NCBI RefSeq assembly: GCF_014489595.1
Contig: NZ_CP060790.1
Location: 3,038,001 to 3,102,000, forward strand
Reading direction: 5' to 3'
DNA length: 64,000 nt
Source of the DNA: Paenacidovorax monticola
GTDB taxonomy: Bacteria > Pseudomonadota > Gammaproteobacteria > Burkholderiales > Burkholderiaceae_C
The first letter of the stretch is position 1. Each line of letters begins with the position of its first letter. Below the pieces are notes generated by a model that was given only the letters and a program-made list of their open reading frames with translations, did no database searches and was not told where the DNA came from. The translations under genes were made by a program, and so were the position numbers. Shown in pieces: positions 8,889-19,077 of the stretch.

Positions 8889-9680
8889 TCAGGCGCCCGG
8901 CGCGCGGCGCCGGCGGGCGCGCTCCAGCGTCTGCCCCACCTGGCGCGCGGGCATGCCGTACATGTCGGCAAAGGCCTCGGCGCTCTGGCCGCTGGCCTCG
9001 AAGGCGCGCAGCAGCGCTTCGTCCTTGGCTGCGCGTGCGGCGGCCTCGGCCAGGGCCTCGTCGAGCAGGGCGTTGGCCTTCTCATCGCGGCCGCGCACCA
9101 GCTCGGCGTACTGATCGCGCGTGAGGCCCGAGGCCTCGAACGCCTGCACGATGCGGTTGCGCAACTTGGGCGCCAGGTCCTCGCCGCCGCGCTGCTGGCG
9201 GCGGCGGAAGACTTCGAGCAGCGCGTGGTGCACATGCTCGGGCGCCATGGCTTCCACGGGCTGGCCCTGCAGGTCGTGGCGCTGCAGGCCCGCCGCCACG
9301 GCCGTGAGGTAGCGTGTGGAGCGCGTATGGATGGACAGCGCGAGCTTGAGCGCCTCCTTGTCGATCGCGTCCGCATGGGCGTCCAACAGGTCCTGGAAGA
9401 TGCCGCGCTTGAGCGGCAGGAACTCGGCGCCGAACAGGCGCGGGTACCAGGCGGCCAGCTGTTCGAGCAGCGGGTGGGTGCGCGGCGCCCGTGCCGGTGC
9501 GGCCTGGCTGCCGGACGAGGCGGCGGCGGGGGCCGCGCCCTCGGGGCGGCGGCCCTGTCCCCCGCGGCTGCCACGGCGCCCGCCCCGGGCGCGGGGGGCC
9601 TGCGCGGGCGCGGCGGCCGGGGCCACGGCCGCGGCGGGCGCGGCGTTCTGTTCTGGGGTGGCGGACACGGAATCGGTCAT
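8889..9680 (-). CDS. proQ: ProQ/FinO-domain RNA-binding protein
   Basis: A 263-residue protein with an Ala/Pro/Arg/Gly-rich disordered N-terminal tail (residues 1-70) and a ProQ/FinO domain at about 70-180 (HPLLEQLAAWYPRLFG, then PLKRGIFQDLL and LALSIHTRSTRYL). ProQ/FinO proteins bind structured sRNAs and mRNA 3' ends and act as RNA chaperones. The long basic tail precedes the domain, unlike E. coli ProQ, whose linker follows it. The start overlaps the end of the LysR gene (ATGA), so the two may be co-translated. Confidence 0.9.
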   Translation of the reverse strand: MTDSVSATPEQNAAPAAAVAPAAAPAQAPRARGGRRGSRGGQGRRPEGAAPAAASSGSQAAPARAPRTHPLLEQLAAWYPRLFGAEFLPLKRGIFQDLLDAHADAIDKEALKLALSIHTRSTRYLTAVAAGLQRHDLQGQPVEAMAPEHVHHALLEVFRRRQQRGGEDLAPKLRNRIVQAFEASGLTRDQYAELVRGRDEKANALLDEALAEAAARAAKDEALLRAFEASGQSAEAFADMYGMPARQVGQTLERARRRRAPGA

Positions 9681-10623
9681 GGCGTAACGCGGTTCAAAAA
9701 AGCAAACAACCCGCCATCATGCCAGCCCGGCGGGCAGGGCCCTGGCAGGCGGGCCAGGCGTTCGGCCAGGAAGTCCACCAGCACGCGCACGCGCAGGGGC
9801 TGGTGGCGCCGCGCCGCATACAGCAGGTGCGCGGCCTGCGGGGGCCGGTGTGGCGCGGCAGCACGCGCACCAGCTGCCCTTCGGCCAGCAGCCCGTGCAC
9901 CGTCCACAGGGGCTGCAGCGAGATGCCCGCGCCGCCACGCACGCTGTCGAGCAGGGCCACCGCGCTGGTCACGCGGTAGCGGCTGCGCACCGGCACGCTG
10001 ACGGGGCCCTGCGGCCCCTGGAGCAGCAAGGCGCCGTCGCCGCCCGCATAGCGCAGGCATTCGTGCCGCGCCAGGTCCTGCGGCTGGCGCGGCCGGCCGC
10101 GCGCGGCCAGATAGGCCGGGGCCGCCACCAGCACGCGCGGCCAGGTGGCGATGGGCCGCGCCACCAGGTCCGGCGGCAGGCGCCCGCCCAGGCGCAGCGA
10201 CACGTCGATGCGCTCCTCGAGCGGATCGACGAAGCGGTCTTCCAGCAGCAGTTCCAGCTCGATGTCGGGGTACAGCGCCAGGAACTCCAGCGCCATCGCG
10301 TTGAGCCGCAGCTCCCCGAGCGCCACGGGCGCGCTCACGCGCAGCAGGCCGCGCGGCTGCTGCACCTGGGCGCGTGCGTCGGCCACCGCGTCGCCGTAGT
10401 CCTCCAGCATGCGCTTGGCGCGCTCGTGAAAGCGCAGCCCCTCCTCGGTCAGGCTCAGCCCCGTCGCTGAGCGGCGCAGCAGGCGCACGCCCACCGAGCG
10501 CTCCAGCGCCGCCACGAGCTTGCTGACCGTGGGCTGGGTGGTGCCCAGCGCCCGCGCCGCGCCGGAGAGGCTGCCCAGCTCCACGCTGTGCACGAAGGCC
10601 GCGAGGGATCGCAAGGTGTCCAT
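9677..10623 (-). CDS. LysR-family transcriptional regulator, frame broken
   Basis: About 315 residues. The N-terminal helix-turn-helix runs MDTLRSLAAFVHSVELGS, then ARALGTTQPTVSKLVAALE; the substrate-binding domain follows from about residue 90. The ATG at 10623 gives the usual LysR start. The frame breaks at the G run 9840-9844; adding one base restores a normal C-terminus ending in WHDGGLFAFLNRVTP at 9677. It is divergent from the SGNH hydrolase, 108 bp apart, so that gene is its likeliest target. Ligand unknown. Confidence 0.82.
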
Positions 10624-10651
10624 GGTGTATTCGATATGGGAATGCTCTTCA

Positions 10652-10663
10652 TGCAATTTTGCA
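10652..10663. promoter_or_regulatory. Possible LysR-type operator
   Basis: TGCAA-TT-TTGCA, a short interrupted palindrome in the 108-bp region between the divergent LysR and SGNH hydrolase genes, where LysR regulators normally bind. It is short and only loosely matches the T-N11-A pattern. Confidence 0.3.
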
Positions 10664-10731
10664 CACTACTAAAACCAGAACGAATACAGGAAAGTCGCGG
10701 CATTCCTCTTTTTTCTTCTCGCGGAGTTCCC

Positions 10732-12030
10732 ATGGCACAGCCCCTCCTCCTCCCCCTCTCGGCCCTGGCACGGCGCGGAGCCGCCGCCGTGGCGCTGGCC
10801 ACGCTGGCCGCCACGGCCAGCGCCGACATGACCGCCCCTGCACCGAGCGCTGGTGGAGCCCGAGCTGGATGGCCAGCACCCAGCCCTGTGGGGCGGCGAC
10901 TTCGTGCTGCCCACGGGGCTGCCGTTCCAGTTCCAGCGGCAGACCGTGCGCCAGATCGCGCGCCTGAGCGTGGGCGGCAGCCGGCTGCGCGTGGTGGTCA
11001 GCAACGAGCAGGGCCATGCACCGCTGCACATCGGCGCGGCGCAGGTGGCCCAGGCGGCCGAAGGCCCGGCCGTGGTACCCGGCACCGGGCATGTGCTGCG
11101 CTTTGGCGGGCAGGCCTCGGTCACGCTGCCCCCGGGCGCGCGCCTGGTCAGCGACCCGGTGGACCTGGCCCTGCCCGCGCTGGCCCGCGTGGCCGTGTCG
11201 CTGTACCTGCCCGGGCCGAGCCAGCCCGCGGGTTTTCACTTCGACGCGCGCGAGACCGCGTACGTCGCCGCCGGCGACCACACGGGCGCGGCCGCGTGGC
11301 CTGCCGACGGCACGCGCATGGATGCGCGCGTCTACGTCAGCGGCATGCTGGTCGAAACGCCCCGGCCGCCGGCCACCGTGGTCACGCTCGGCGATTCGCT
11401 CACCGATGGCAACGGCGCCACGCCCAGCGCCGACACGCGCTGGCCCGATGCGCTGGCCGAACGCCTGGCCCCGCGCGGCGTGGCGGTGCTCAACGCCGGC
11501 ATCTCAGGCGGGCGCCTGCTGCGGGACGGCATGGGCCGCTCGGGCCTGGAGCGCGTGGGCCGCGACGTGCTGGGCCAGCCCGGCGTGCGCGCCATGCTGG
11601 TGCTGCTGGGCACCAACGACATCGGCTGGCCCGGCGGCCCCTTCGCGCCGCAGGAGCGCCCCGCCACGGCCGAGGACCTGATCCAGGGCTTCCGCGCCCT
11701 GATCGCGCAGGCCCACGCGCACAACGTGCGCATCGTGGGCGCCACCCTGCCGCCCTTCGAACACGCCCTGGCCGGCACGCCGCTGGAAGGCCATTCCACG
11801 CCCGCCAAGGAAGCGGTGCGCCAGAGCGTGAACCGCTGGATCCGCGAGAGCGGCGCATTCGACGCGGTGGTGGATTTCGACGCCGTGCTGCGCGACCCCG
11901 CGCACCCCGCGCGGCTGCGCGCCGCGCTGGACTCGGGCGACCACCTGCACCCCGGCGATGCGGGCTACCGGGCCATGGCGGCCGCCATCGACCTGGACGC
12001 GCTGTGGGGCCCGGCGCCCCGCTCAGGTAG
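10732..12030 (+). CDS. Secreted SGNH/GDSL hydrolase, frame broken
   Basis: Probable exported esterase of about 430 residues. The start MAQPLLLPLSALARRG opens a signal peptide ending near ATASA. Conserved SGNH blocks are visible: GDSLTDGNG (catalytic Ser), GTNDIG, and DHLHPGDAGY (catalytic Asp and His). An N-terminal beta-sandwich (about residues 40-200) precedes the hydrolase domain, as in rhamnogalacturonan-acetylesterase-like relatives. The frame changes at the C run 10835-10838 and probably once more near 12010, where one lost base would lead to the TAG at 12028-12030. It would then overlap the end of convergent glcF by 8 bp. Substrate unknown. Confidence 0.75.
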   Translation: MAQPLLLPLSALARRGAAAVALATLAATASADMTAPAPSAGGARAGWPAPSPVGRRLRAAHGAAVPVPAADRAPDRAPERGRQPAARGGQQRAGPCTAAHRRGAGGPGGRRPGRGTRHRACAALWRAGLGHAAPGRAPGQRPGGPGPARAGPRGRVAVPARAEPARGFSLRRARDRVRRRRRPHGRGRVACRRHAHGCARLRQRHAGRNAPAAGHRGHARRFAHRWQRRHAQRRHALARCAGRTPGPARRGGAQRRHLRRAPAAGRHGPLGPGARGPRRAGPARRARHAGAAGHQRHRLARRPLRAAGAPRHGRGPDPGLPRPDRAGPRAQRAHRGRHPAALRTRPGRHAAGRPFHARQGSGAPEREPLDPRERRIRRGGGFRRRAARPRAPRAAARRAGLGRPPAPRRCGLPGHGGRHRPGRAVGPGAPLR

Positions 12031-13263
12031 CGCAAGCGGGCGCCAGCGCCTCGTCCAGCAGCTCCACCCAGTGCTTCACGGGCGTGGCCGTGCCGCTTTG
12101 CAGGTGCGTGATGCAGCCGATGTTCGCGCTCGCGATCACCACGGGCGCCAGCGCGCCCAGGTGGCCGAGCTTGCGGTCGCGCAGGCCATAGGCCATCTCG
12201 GGCTGCAGCACCGAGTAGGTGCCGGCCGAGCCGCAGCACAGGTGCGATTCGCTGGCCGCCACGCGCACGTCGAAACCCAGCGCGCGCAGGTGCGTCTCCA
12301 CGCCGCCGCGCAGCTTCTGCCCGTGCTGCAGCGTGCAGGGCGGGTGGTAGGCCACGGTGCCCTGGGGCACGCCACCGAGTCGCTCACGTAGCGCGGGCAC
12401 GAGATCGGGCAGCAGCTCCGACAGGTCGCGCGTGAGCGCGCTGATGCGTGCGGCCTTGGCCGCGTACTGCGCGTCATGTTGCAGCGCATGGCCGTATTCC
12501 TTGACGGTGACGCCGCAGCCCGAGGCATTCATGACCAGGGCCTCGACCGTGCCCTTTTCCACATAGGGCCACCAGGCGTCGATGTTGGCGCGCATCTGCG
12601 CGCGGCCGCCTCCTGGTCGTTGAGGTGGAACTTCACCGCACCGCAGCAGCCTGCCTCGGGTGCCAGCACGGCCTCGATGCCCGCCGCGTCGAGCACGCGC
12701 GCCGTGGCGCTGTTGATGTTGGGCGCCATGGCGGGCTGCACGCAGCCCGCGAGCATGAGCACCTTGCGCGCATGCTGGCGCGCGGGCCAGGCACCGGCGG
12801 GCCGCGCCTCTGGCACCTTGGCGCGCAGCTTCTCGGGCAGCGCGCCGCGCACGGCCTGGCCCAGCTTCATCGCGGGGCCGAACAGCGGCGAGGGCAGGCC
12901 CTCCTTGAGCGCCCAGCGCAGCACCCGCTCGCCCGCGGGGCGCGGCACCTGCTCGTCCACGATCTTGCGGCCGATGTCCACCAGGTGGCCGTACTGCACG
13001 CCGCTCGGGCAGGTGCTCTCGCAGTTGCGGCAGGTCAGGCAGCGGTCCAGGTGCATCTGCGTCTTGCGCGTGGGCGTCTCGCCCTCCAGCACCTGCTTGA
13101 TGAGGTAGATGCGGCCGCGCGGGCCGTCCAGCTCGTCGCCCAGCACCTGGTAGGTGGGGCAGGTGGCGGTGCAGAAGCCGCAGTGCACGCACTTGCGCAG
13201 GATGGCTTCGGCCTCGGCGCCTTCGGGCGTGGCGCGGTATTCGGGGGCCAGTTGGGTTTGCAT
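12023..13263 (-). CDS. glcF: Glycolate oxidase iron-sulfur subunit GlcF, frame broken
   Basis: About 413 residues. Two 4Fe-4S ferredoxin motifs lie at the N-terminus (CVHCGFCTATCPTYQ and CLTCRNCESTCPSG). Two CCG-type cysteine domains follow (MLAGCVQPAMAPN...GCCGAVKFH and ASGCGVTVKEYGH...ESHLCCGSAGTYS). GlcDEF oxidises glycolate to glyoxylate and passes electrons to the membrane. One base appears missing near 12598, between DQEAAA and QMRANIDAWW. It lies downstream of DUF1275 and glcE on the same strand. Confidence 0.9.
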
Positions 13264-13302
13264 GGGTCGTGGGCTCTCGTGGGTCGTGGCCTGCGGCGGG
13301 GG

Positions 13303-14097
13303 TCAGGCCAGGGGCGGCGGTGTCATGGGGGGGCGGTTGCGCCACTGGCGCCAAGCCAGGCGCAAGCGCTGGCGGTCGGACCACAGCGGCGGCAGCGCGA
13401 GCAGCAGCAGCACCAGCGCCAGCGGCACCACGCAGATGAAGCCCACGTACTTGAAGCCCGCCGCGCCCGCCAGGCCGCCGGCCAGGAACATTCCGAACAG
13501 TCCCGCATGCAGCGCAAGCCGCGTGCGGTTGGCGCGCACCTGCTGGTCGGGGTGGCCGCCGCTGCGGTTCCAGTACAGCGCCTTGCCGATCTCGATGCCG
13601 ATGTCGGTCACCACGCCCGTCATGTGCGTGGTGCGGATCTGCGCCGACGACATCTTGGTCACCACGGCGTTCTGCAGCCCCATCAGAAAAGCCAGCAGCA
13701 GCACGGTGAGCGGCACCGAGAACGGCGTGCGCCAGGTGAGCGTGATCGCGCCGATCAGGCCGAACAGCAGCAGCAGCACGGCTTCGACCAGCAGCGGCAG
13801 CGCATAGGTACTGCGCAGCCGGCGGTGCCGCGCCCAGTTGACCATGATGGCCGTGGTGCCCGCGCCCGACATGAAGGCCCAGAGCGCACCGACGGCGCCG
13901 AGCACGAGCTTCATGTTGCCGAGCACGAAGTTGTCGGCCAGCATCGCGAGGAAGCCCGTCATGTGCGAGGTGTAGAGGTGGATCACCAGAAAGCCGCCCG
14001 CGTTCACCGCCCCCGCGTTGAAGGCCAGCAGCAGGCCCAGGGTGCGGTTGCTGGCCACCGTGCGGTGGTGGCCCATGAGATGGCGAAAGCGGCGCAT
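13303..14097 (-). CDS. YoaK/DUF1275 membrane protein inside the glc cluster
   Basis: A 264-residue protein with about six hydrophobic segments belonging to DUF1275 (YoaK family). Typical blocks are AFNAGAVNAGGFLVIHLYTSHMTG, GLQNAVVTKMSSAQIRTTHMTG and GVVTDIGIEIGKALYW. The two SHMTG/THMTG repeats are characteristic; molecular function is unknown. The ATG at 14097 gives the family start MRRFRHLMGHHRT. It sits 11 bp after glcE and 39 bp before glcF, so it should be co-transcribed with them. Confidence 0.88.
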   Translation of the reverse strand: MRRFRHLMGHHRTVASNRTLGLLLAFNAGAVNAGGFLVIHLYTSHMTGFLAMLADNFVLGNMKLVLGAVGALWAFMSGAGTTAIMVNWARHRRLRSTYALPLLVEAVLLLLFGLIGAITLTWRTPFSVPLTVLLLAFLMGLQNAVVTKMSSAQIRTTHMTGVVTDIGIEIGKALYWNRSGGHPDQQVRANRTRLALHAGLFGMFLAGGLAGAAGFKYVGFICVVPLALVLLLLALPPLWSDRQRLRLAWRQWRNRPPMTPPPLA

Positions 14098-14108
14098 GGT
14101 ATGCAGGC

Positions 14109-15199
14109 CTAGGGCCGGAAGATGCCGGCGGGGTCGAACGCCTGCCGCAGCCGCGACTCGATGGCGGCGAGCGCGGGCGATGCGGACTCCAACGCATCCG
14201 CAGCGCTTTCGTCGCCTGCGCCAGCAGCTCTGAAAAGCGTAGCAGAACCGCCCACGGCCGAGGCCGCCGCGCGCAGCGCGGGCCCGCATGCGGGCGGCGC
14301 CTGCACCCAGCGCAGTGCGCCATGCCATTCGATGAACGGCTCGCCCACGCCCTGAGGCAGATCGAGCACGGGGGCCGTATCAGGCACCGACAGGCGCCAC
14401 AGCGCGTGGCCATCCGCGCGCTGCGCGAACCAAGGCAGTTGCTGCTCGCGGCAGGCCTGCCAGTCGGAGGCCGTCTGCGCAGTGTCCAGGCGCTCGCCGC
14501 CCAGCGCGCGGCAGGCGGCCTCCACGGCCGCGATGGCGCCGCGCAGCCGCAGGTAGAGCGTGCCCTGGCCCGCATCGTTCACCCAGCAGCTCGCATTGAG
14601 CGGCAGCGGCTGCCCGCCCCAGGCGTTGAGGCGCGCCAGCGCATCGGCCTGGCTGCATTCGAAGCGCAGCGTGGCCTCGGCGGGCGCCACGGGCAGCACC
14701 TTGAGGCTGACCTCGGTGACGAGGCCCAGCGTGCCCCGCGAGCCCGCCAGGAGGCGCGATACGTCGTAGCCCGCCACGTTCTTCATGACCTGCCCGCCAA
14801 AGCGCAGCAGCTCGGCGCGGCCGTTGAGCAGTTCCACGCCCAGCATGTAGTCGCGCACCGCGCCCACGCTGGCACGCGCCGGGCCCGACAGACCCGCGGC
14901 CACCATGCCCCCACCGTGGCGCCCGCGCCGAAATGCGGCGGCTCGAACGGCAGGCACTGCCCCTGGCTGGCGAGCAGCGCCTCCAGCTCGGCCAGCAGCG
15001 TGCCGGCACGCGCCGTGACCACCAGCTCGCTGGGCTCGTAGCTCACGACGCCCGCCAAGGGTGCCGTGTCGAGCAGCGCGCCCGCGAGGCGCCGGCCGCC
15101 GTGAAAGTCCTTGGTGCCGCCGCCCCGGATGCGCAGCGGAGTCTGGTCGGCAATGGCGGCGCGCACGCGCTCGATGGTCTGGGCAAGGGCGGAATCCAT
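14109..15199 (-). CDS. glcE: Glycolate oxidase FAD-binding subunit GlcE, frame broken
   Basis: About 363 residues. FAD-binding type 4 (PCMH) domain with RIRGGGTKDFHGG near residue 25 and FGAGATVGG and GAVRDYMLGVELLNG near residues 95-125. It has no substrate-binding C-terminal domain of the GlcD kind. It ends AFDPAGIFRP, as GlcE does. The frame breaks at the five-base C run 14908-14912 and is restored by one added base. No glcD precedes it; the next upstream gene is an SMP-30 lactonase. Confidence 0.88.
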
Positions 15200-15284
15200 A
15201 CCAGGGATCGTAGCGCCAGCACCGCCGCTGGGGGAAACGCCGTTTCGTGAATTTTTTGAACGTGGCGCTTGAGCCCCGTTGGGA

Positions 15285-16217
15285 TCAGCCAGCCGCCGCG
15301 AAGGCCGCCACGGGCAGTCCCGGCACCGCCACGCGTGTGGCGAACACGCAGCCCGACTGCGGGTAGCGCAGCAGCTCCTCGGCGGGCCGGCCCTGGCGCG
15401 CCGTGGTCACGAACAGCGTGCGCCCGTCGGGCCCGCCCAGGCAGGGCATGGTGGGGCACTGCGCGGGCAGCGGCAGCTCGGCCAGCACCTCGCCGCCGGG
15501 CGACAGCCGCACCACGCGCGCGCCTTCGTAGAGCGCGCACCAGTAGGCGCCCTCGGCATCGACGCAGGCGCCATCGGGGCGTCCCCCATACCCGGCCTGG
15601 CCGCTGTGCCAGCCGGGCGGCTTGGGGGCAAAGGCATGCAGCGTGCGCGGCGCCCCCAGCGCCGTGGCGGCGGGCTCCAACGCGAAGGCCGCGATGCGGT
15701 GCGTGGGCGTGTCGGCCCAGTACAGCGTGCGCTGGTCGGGCGACCAGGCCAGGCCGTTGGAGGTGGTGGCGCCCTGCAGCACCTGGTCCACGCGCGGTGC
15801 GCCGGGCTCGCGCGCATCCACGCAGTACAGCGCGGCCAGCGGCTGGCGCGGGCCGCCGCCCTGGGGTTCGTGCACCGTGCCCACCCACAGGCGGCCCAGT
15901 GCGTCGCACTTGCCATCGTTGGCGCGTTGTGTGGCAGGGTCGTAGGGCAGGCGCGCGAGGCATTCGAGCGCGCCGCCCCAGGAGCGCGCCCGGTAGATGC
16001 CGTCGCGCAGCGCCATCACGAAGCCGCCCGTGCGCACGGGCGCGGCGCACCCGGGTTCGCCGGGCAGGGGCCAGCGCTGCACGGCGCCGCCCTCGGGCGC
16101 CACGCGCAGCAGCGCTCGGCCCGCGATGTCGACCCAGTAGAGCCGGCCTTCTTCGGCCGCCCAGAACGGGGATTCGCCCAGTTGGTCGGGTTCGGTGGTG
16201 ATGGCGCGCCACGGCAT
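15285..16217 (-). CDS. SMP-30/gluconolactonase/LRE family protein
   Basis: Six-bladed beta-propeller lactonase of 310 residues. Family signatures are GESPFWAAEEGRLYWVDI near residue 14, NDGKCDALGRLWVGT near 100, TTSNGLAWSPDQRTLYWADT near 150 and PDGACVDAEGAYWCALY near 215; these contribute the metal-binding Glu, Asn and Asp. Members hydrolyse sugar lactones. The ATG at 16217 gives MPWRAITTEPDQLGESP. No sugar dehydrogenase lies nearby, so the substrate is open. Confidence 0.9.
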   Translation of the reverse strand: MPWRAITTEPDQLGESPFWAAEEGRLYWVDIAGRALLRVAPEGGAVQRWPLPGEPGCAAPVRTGGFVMALRDGIYRARSWGGALECLARLPYDPATQRANDGKCDALGRLWVGTVHEPQGGGPRQPLAALYCVDAREPGAPRVDQVLQGATTSNGLAWSPDQRTLYWADTPTHRIAAFALEPAATALGAPRTLHAFAPKPPGWHSGQAGYGGRPDGACVDAEGAYWCALYEGARVVRLSPGGEVLAELPLPAQCPTMPCLGGPDGRTLFVTTARQGRPAEELLRYPQSGCVFATRVAVPGLPVAAFAAAG

Positions 16218-16267
16218 GGAAGTGCACTCCTTTGCCCCGATTAGAACCCGCAGGCCCGCGCGCCCAT

Positions 16268-16297
16268 AAAAAAGGCCCACCCGTTGCCGGATGGGCC
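16268..16297 (-). terminator. Intrinsic terminator of the glnK-amtB operon
   Basis: Read on the minus strand: GGCCCATCCG, loop GCAA, CGGGTGGGCC (one mismatch), then six T. It lies 42 bp after the amtB stop and 51 bp before the SMP-30 start. Confidence 0.85.
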
Positions 16298-16338
16298 AAA
16301 CTTCCAGAGGAGACTCGCTTTGTTGTGCTTTCAGGCAA

Positions 16339-17768
16339 TCAGCGCGTGTAGGCGGTTTCGCCGTGCGACGTGATGTCCAGGCCTTCGCGCTCGGCTTCCT
16401 CGGAGACCCGCAGGCCCACGAGCAGGTCGGCGATCTTGTAGGCGATGAAGGCCACCACGCCGGACCATACGATGGTCATCAGCACGCTCTTGACCTGGAT
16501 CCACACCTGGGCGCCCATCGAGAACGTGTCGGGGGTCAGGCCACCCGTACCGCCCAGGCTCTGCGAGGCGAACACGCCGGTCAGCACGGCACCGATGATG
16601 CCGCCCACGCCATGCACGCCGAACACGTCGAACGCGTCGTCGGCACCCAGCATCTTCTTGAGGCCACCCACGCCCCAGAGGCAGACCACGCCAGCGATCA
16701 GGCCCAGCACGATGGAACCCATGGGGCCCACGAAGCCGGCTGCCGGCGTGACGGCCACGAGGCCGGCCACGGCACCGGAGGCGGCACCCAGCATGGAGGC
16801 CTTGCCCTTGTGCAGCGACTCACCGGCCAGCCACGACAGCGTGGCAGCCCCCGTGGCGAGCACGGTGTTCACGAAGGCCAGGCCCGCACCGCCGTTGGCC
16901 GCGCCAGCCGAGCCGGCGTTGAAGCCGAACCAGCCCACCCACAGCAGCGAGGCGCCCACCATGGTCAGGGTCAGGCTGTGGGGCGTGAGCGCCTCCTTGC
17001 CGAAGCCGATGCGCTTTCCCACCACGTAGGCACCCACCAGGCCCGCGATACCGGCGTTGATGTGCACCACGGTGCCGCCCGCGAAGTCCAGCGCGCCGTC
17101 CTTGCCCAGCAGGCCGCCGCCCCACACCATGTGGGCCATGGGGATGTAGCTGAAGGTAAACCACAGCACCGAGAAGATCAGCACGGCGGAGAACTTGATG
17201 CGCTCGGCGAACGAACCCACGATCAGCGACACGGTGATGGCCGCGAAGGTGGACTGGAACGACACGAAGACGAACTCGGGGATGGTCGGCAGCGCGGTCG
17301 AGAGCGTGTCGGCGGCAATGCCCTTCAGGAACAGCTTGTCGAAGCCGCCGAAGAACTGCCCTTCGCCGCCGAAGGCCAGGCTGTAGCCGTAGATGGCCCA
17401 CAGCACCGAGATCAGCGAGAAGATCACGAACACCTGCACGAGCACCGACAGCATGTTCTTGGAGCGCGCGAGGCCGCCGTAGAACAGGGCCAGGCCCGGA
17501 ATGGTCATGAGGATCACGAGCAGCGTGGAGGTCAGCATCCAGGCCGTGTCGCCCGAGTCGAGCTTGGGCGTGGGCGCGGCGGGTGCTGCCGCCTCGGCCG
17601 GAGCGGCAGCGGCCGGCGCAGCGGCAGGTGCGGCTGCCGGAGCCGATGCGTCGGCGGCGGCGGGTGCCGCAGCAGCGGCTTCGGTGGTGGCGGGGCCTGG
17701 GCCAGGGCGGCGCTGCCGCCGGCCAGCAGGCTCAGACCGAGAAGAAAGGAGGCAAGTAGTTTTTTCAT
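16339..17768 (-). CDS. amtB: Ammonium transporter AmtB, frame broken in its leader
   Basis: Trimeric ammonium channel of about 476 residues. A signal peptide (MKKLLASFLLGLSLLAGGSA, then ALAQA) is followed by an Ala/Pro-rich linker of about 45 residues and the eleven-helix Amt core starting at LDSGDTAWMLTSTLLVILM. Conserved blocks include PGLALFYGGL, GGTVVHINAGIAGLVGA and the C-terminal GLDITSHGE tail that contacts GlnK. The frame is lost at the four-base G run 17692-17695, right after the signal peptide; one added base restores the Ala-rich linker. It lies directly downstream of glnK. Confidence 0.92.
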
Positions 17769-17800
17769 GGCTGTTCTCTCTGTCGGATGCGGCCTGGCCC

Positions 17801-18888
<1,088 letters not shown>

Positions 18889-18927
18889 GGGTTCCTCCAG
18901 GTTGGACAAATGGATACAACCTGCTAG

Positions 18928-18943
18928 AGCACGGACCGTGCCA
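18928..18943 (-). promoter_or_regulatory. Sigma-54 (-24/-12) promoter of the porin-glnK-amtB operon
   Basis: The minus strand reads TGGCACGGTCCGTGCT. It matches TGGCACG-N4-TTGCW in all but one base, with GG and GC twelve bases apart. Initiation would fall about 30 bp before the porin ATG. Sigma-54 promoters need an activator such as NtrC, and a matching site lies upstream. Confidence 0.85.
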
Positions 18944-18999
18944 GCCCATGGGACATGGCTCCGTGTCCCGTTACATTGGTGGAATGCGGGCCCAATGAA

Positions 19000-19016
19000 T
19001 GCACCATTTGCGTGCA
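19000..19016. promoter_or_regulatory. NtrC-type activator site
   Basis: TGCACCATTTGCGTGCA, an imperfect palindrome close to the NtrC consensus TGCACC-N5-GGTGCA: one half-site is perfect and the other has two mismatches. It lies about 60-90 bp upstream of the sigma-54 promoter, in the range for enhancer-type activation, and between the divergent porin and comM genes. Confidence 0.75.
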
Positions 19017-19077
19017 TTAACGCCGCGCCGCGCCAAGACCGGCCCGTGCCCGCACCTGACTGGGGAGGAAACCGCTC

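Noticed and set aside
14105..14120. CTAGGGCCGG at the glcE end as a second copy of the creB-creC terminal repeat
   Set aside because: Similarity stops after ten bases and includes the glcE stop codon; no inverted partner is nearby.
18975..18995. Second NtrC site near TTGGTGGAATGC
   Set aside because: Only one weak half-site; no palindromic partner at the right spacing.
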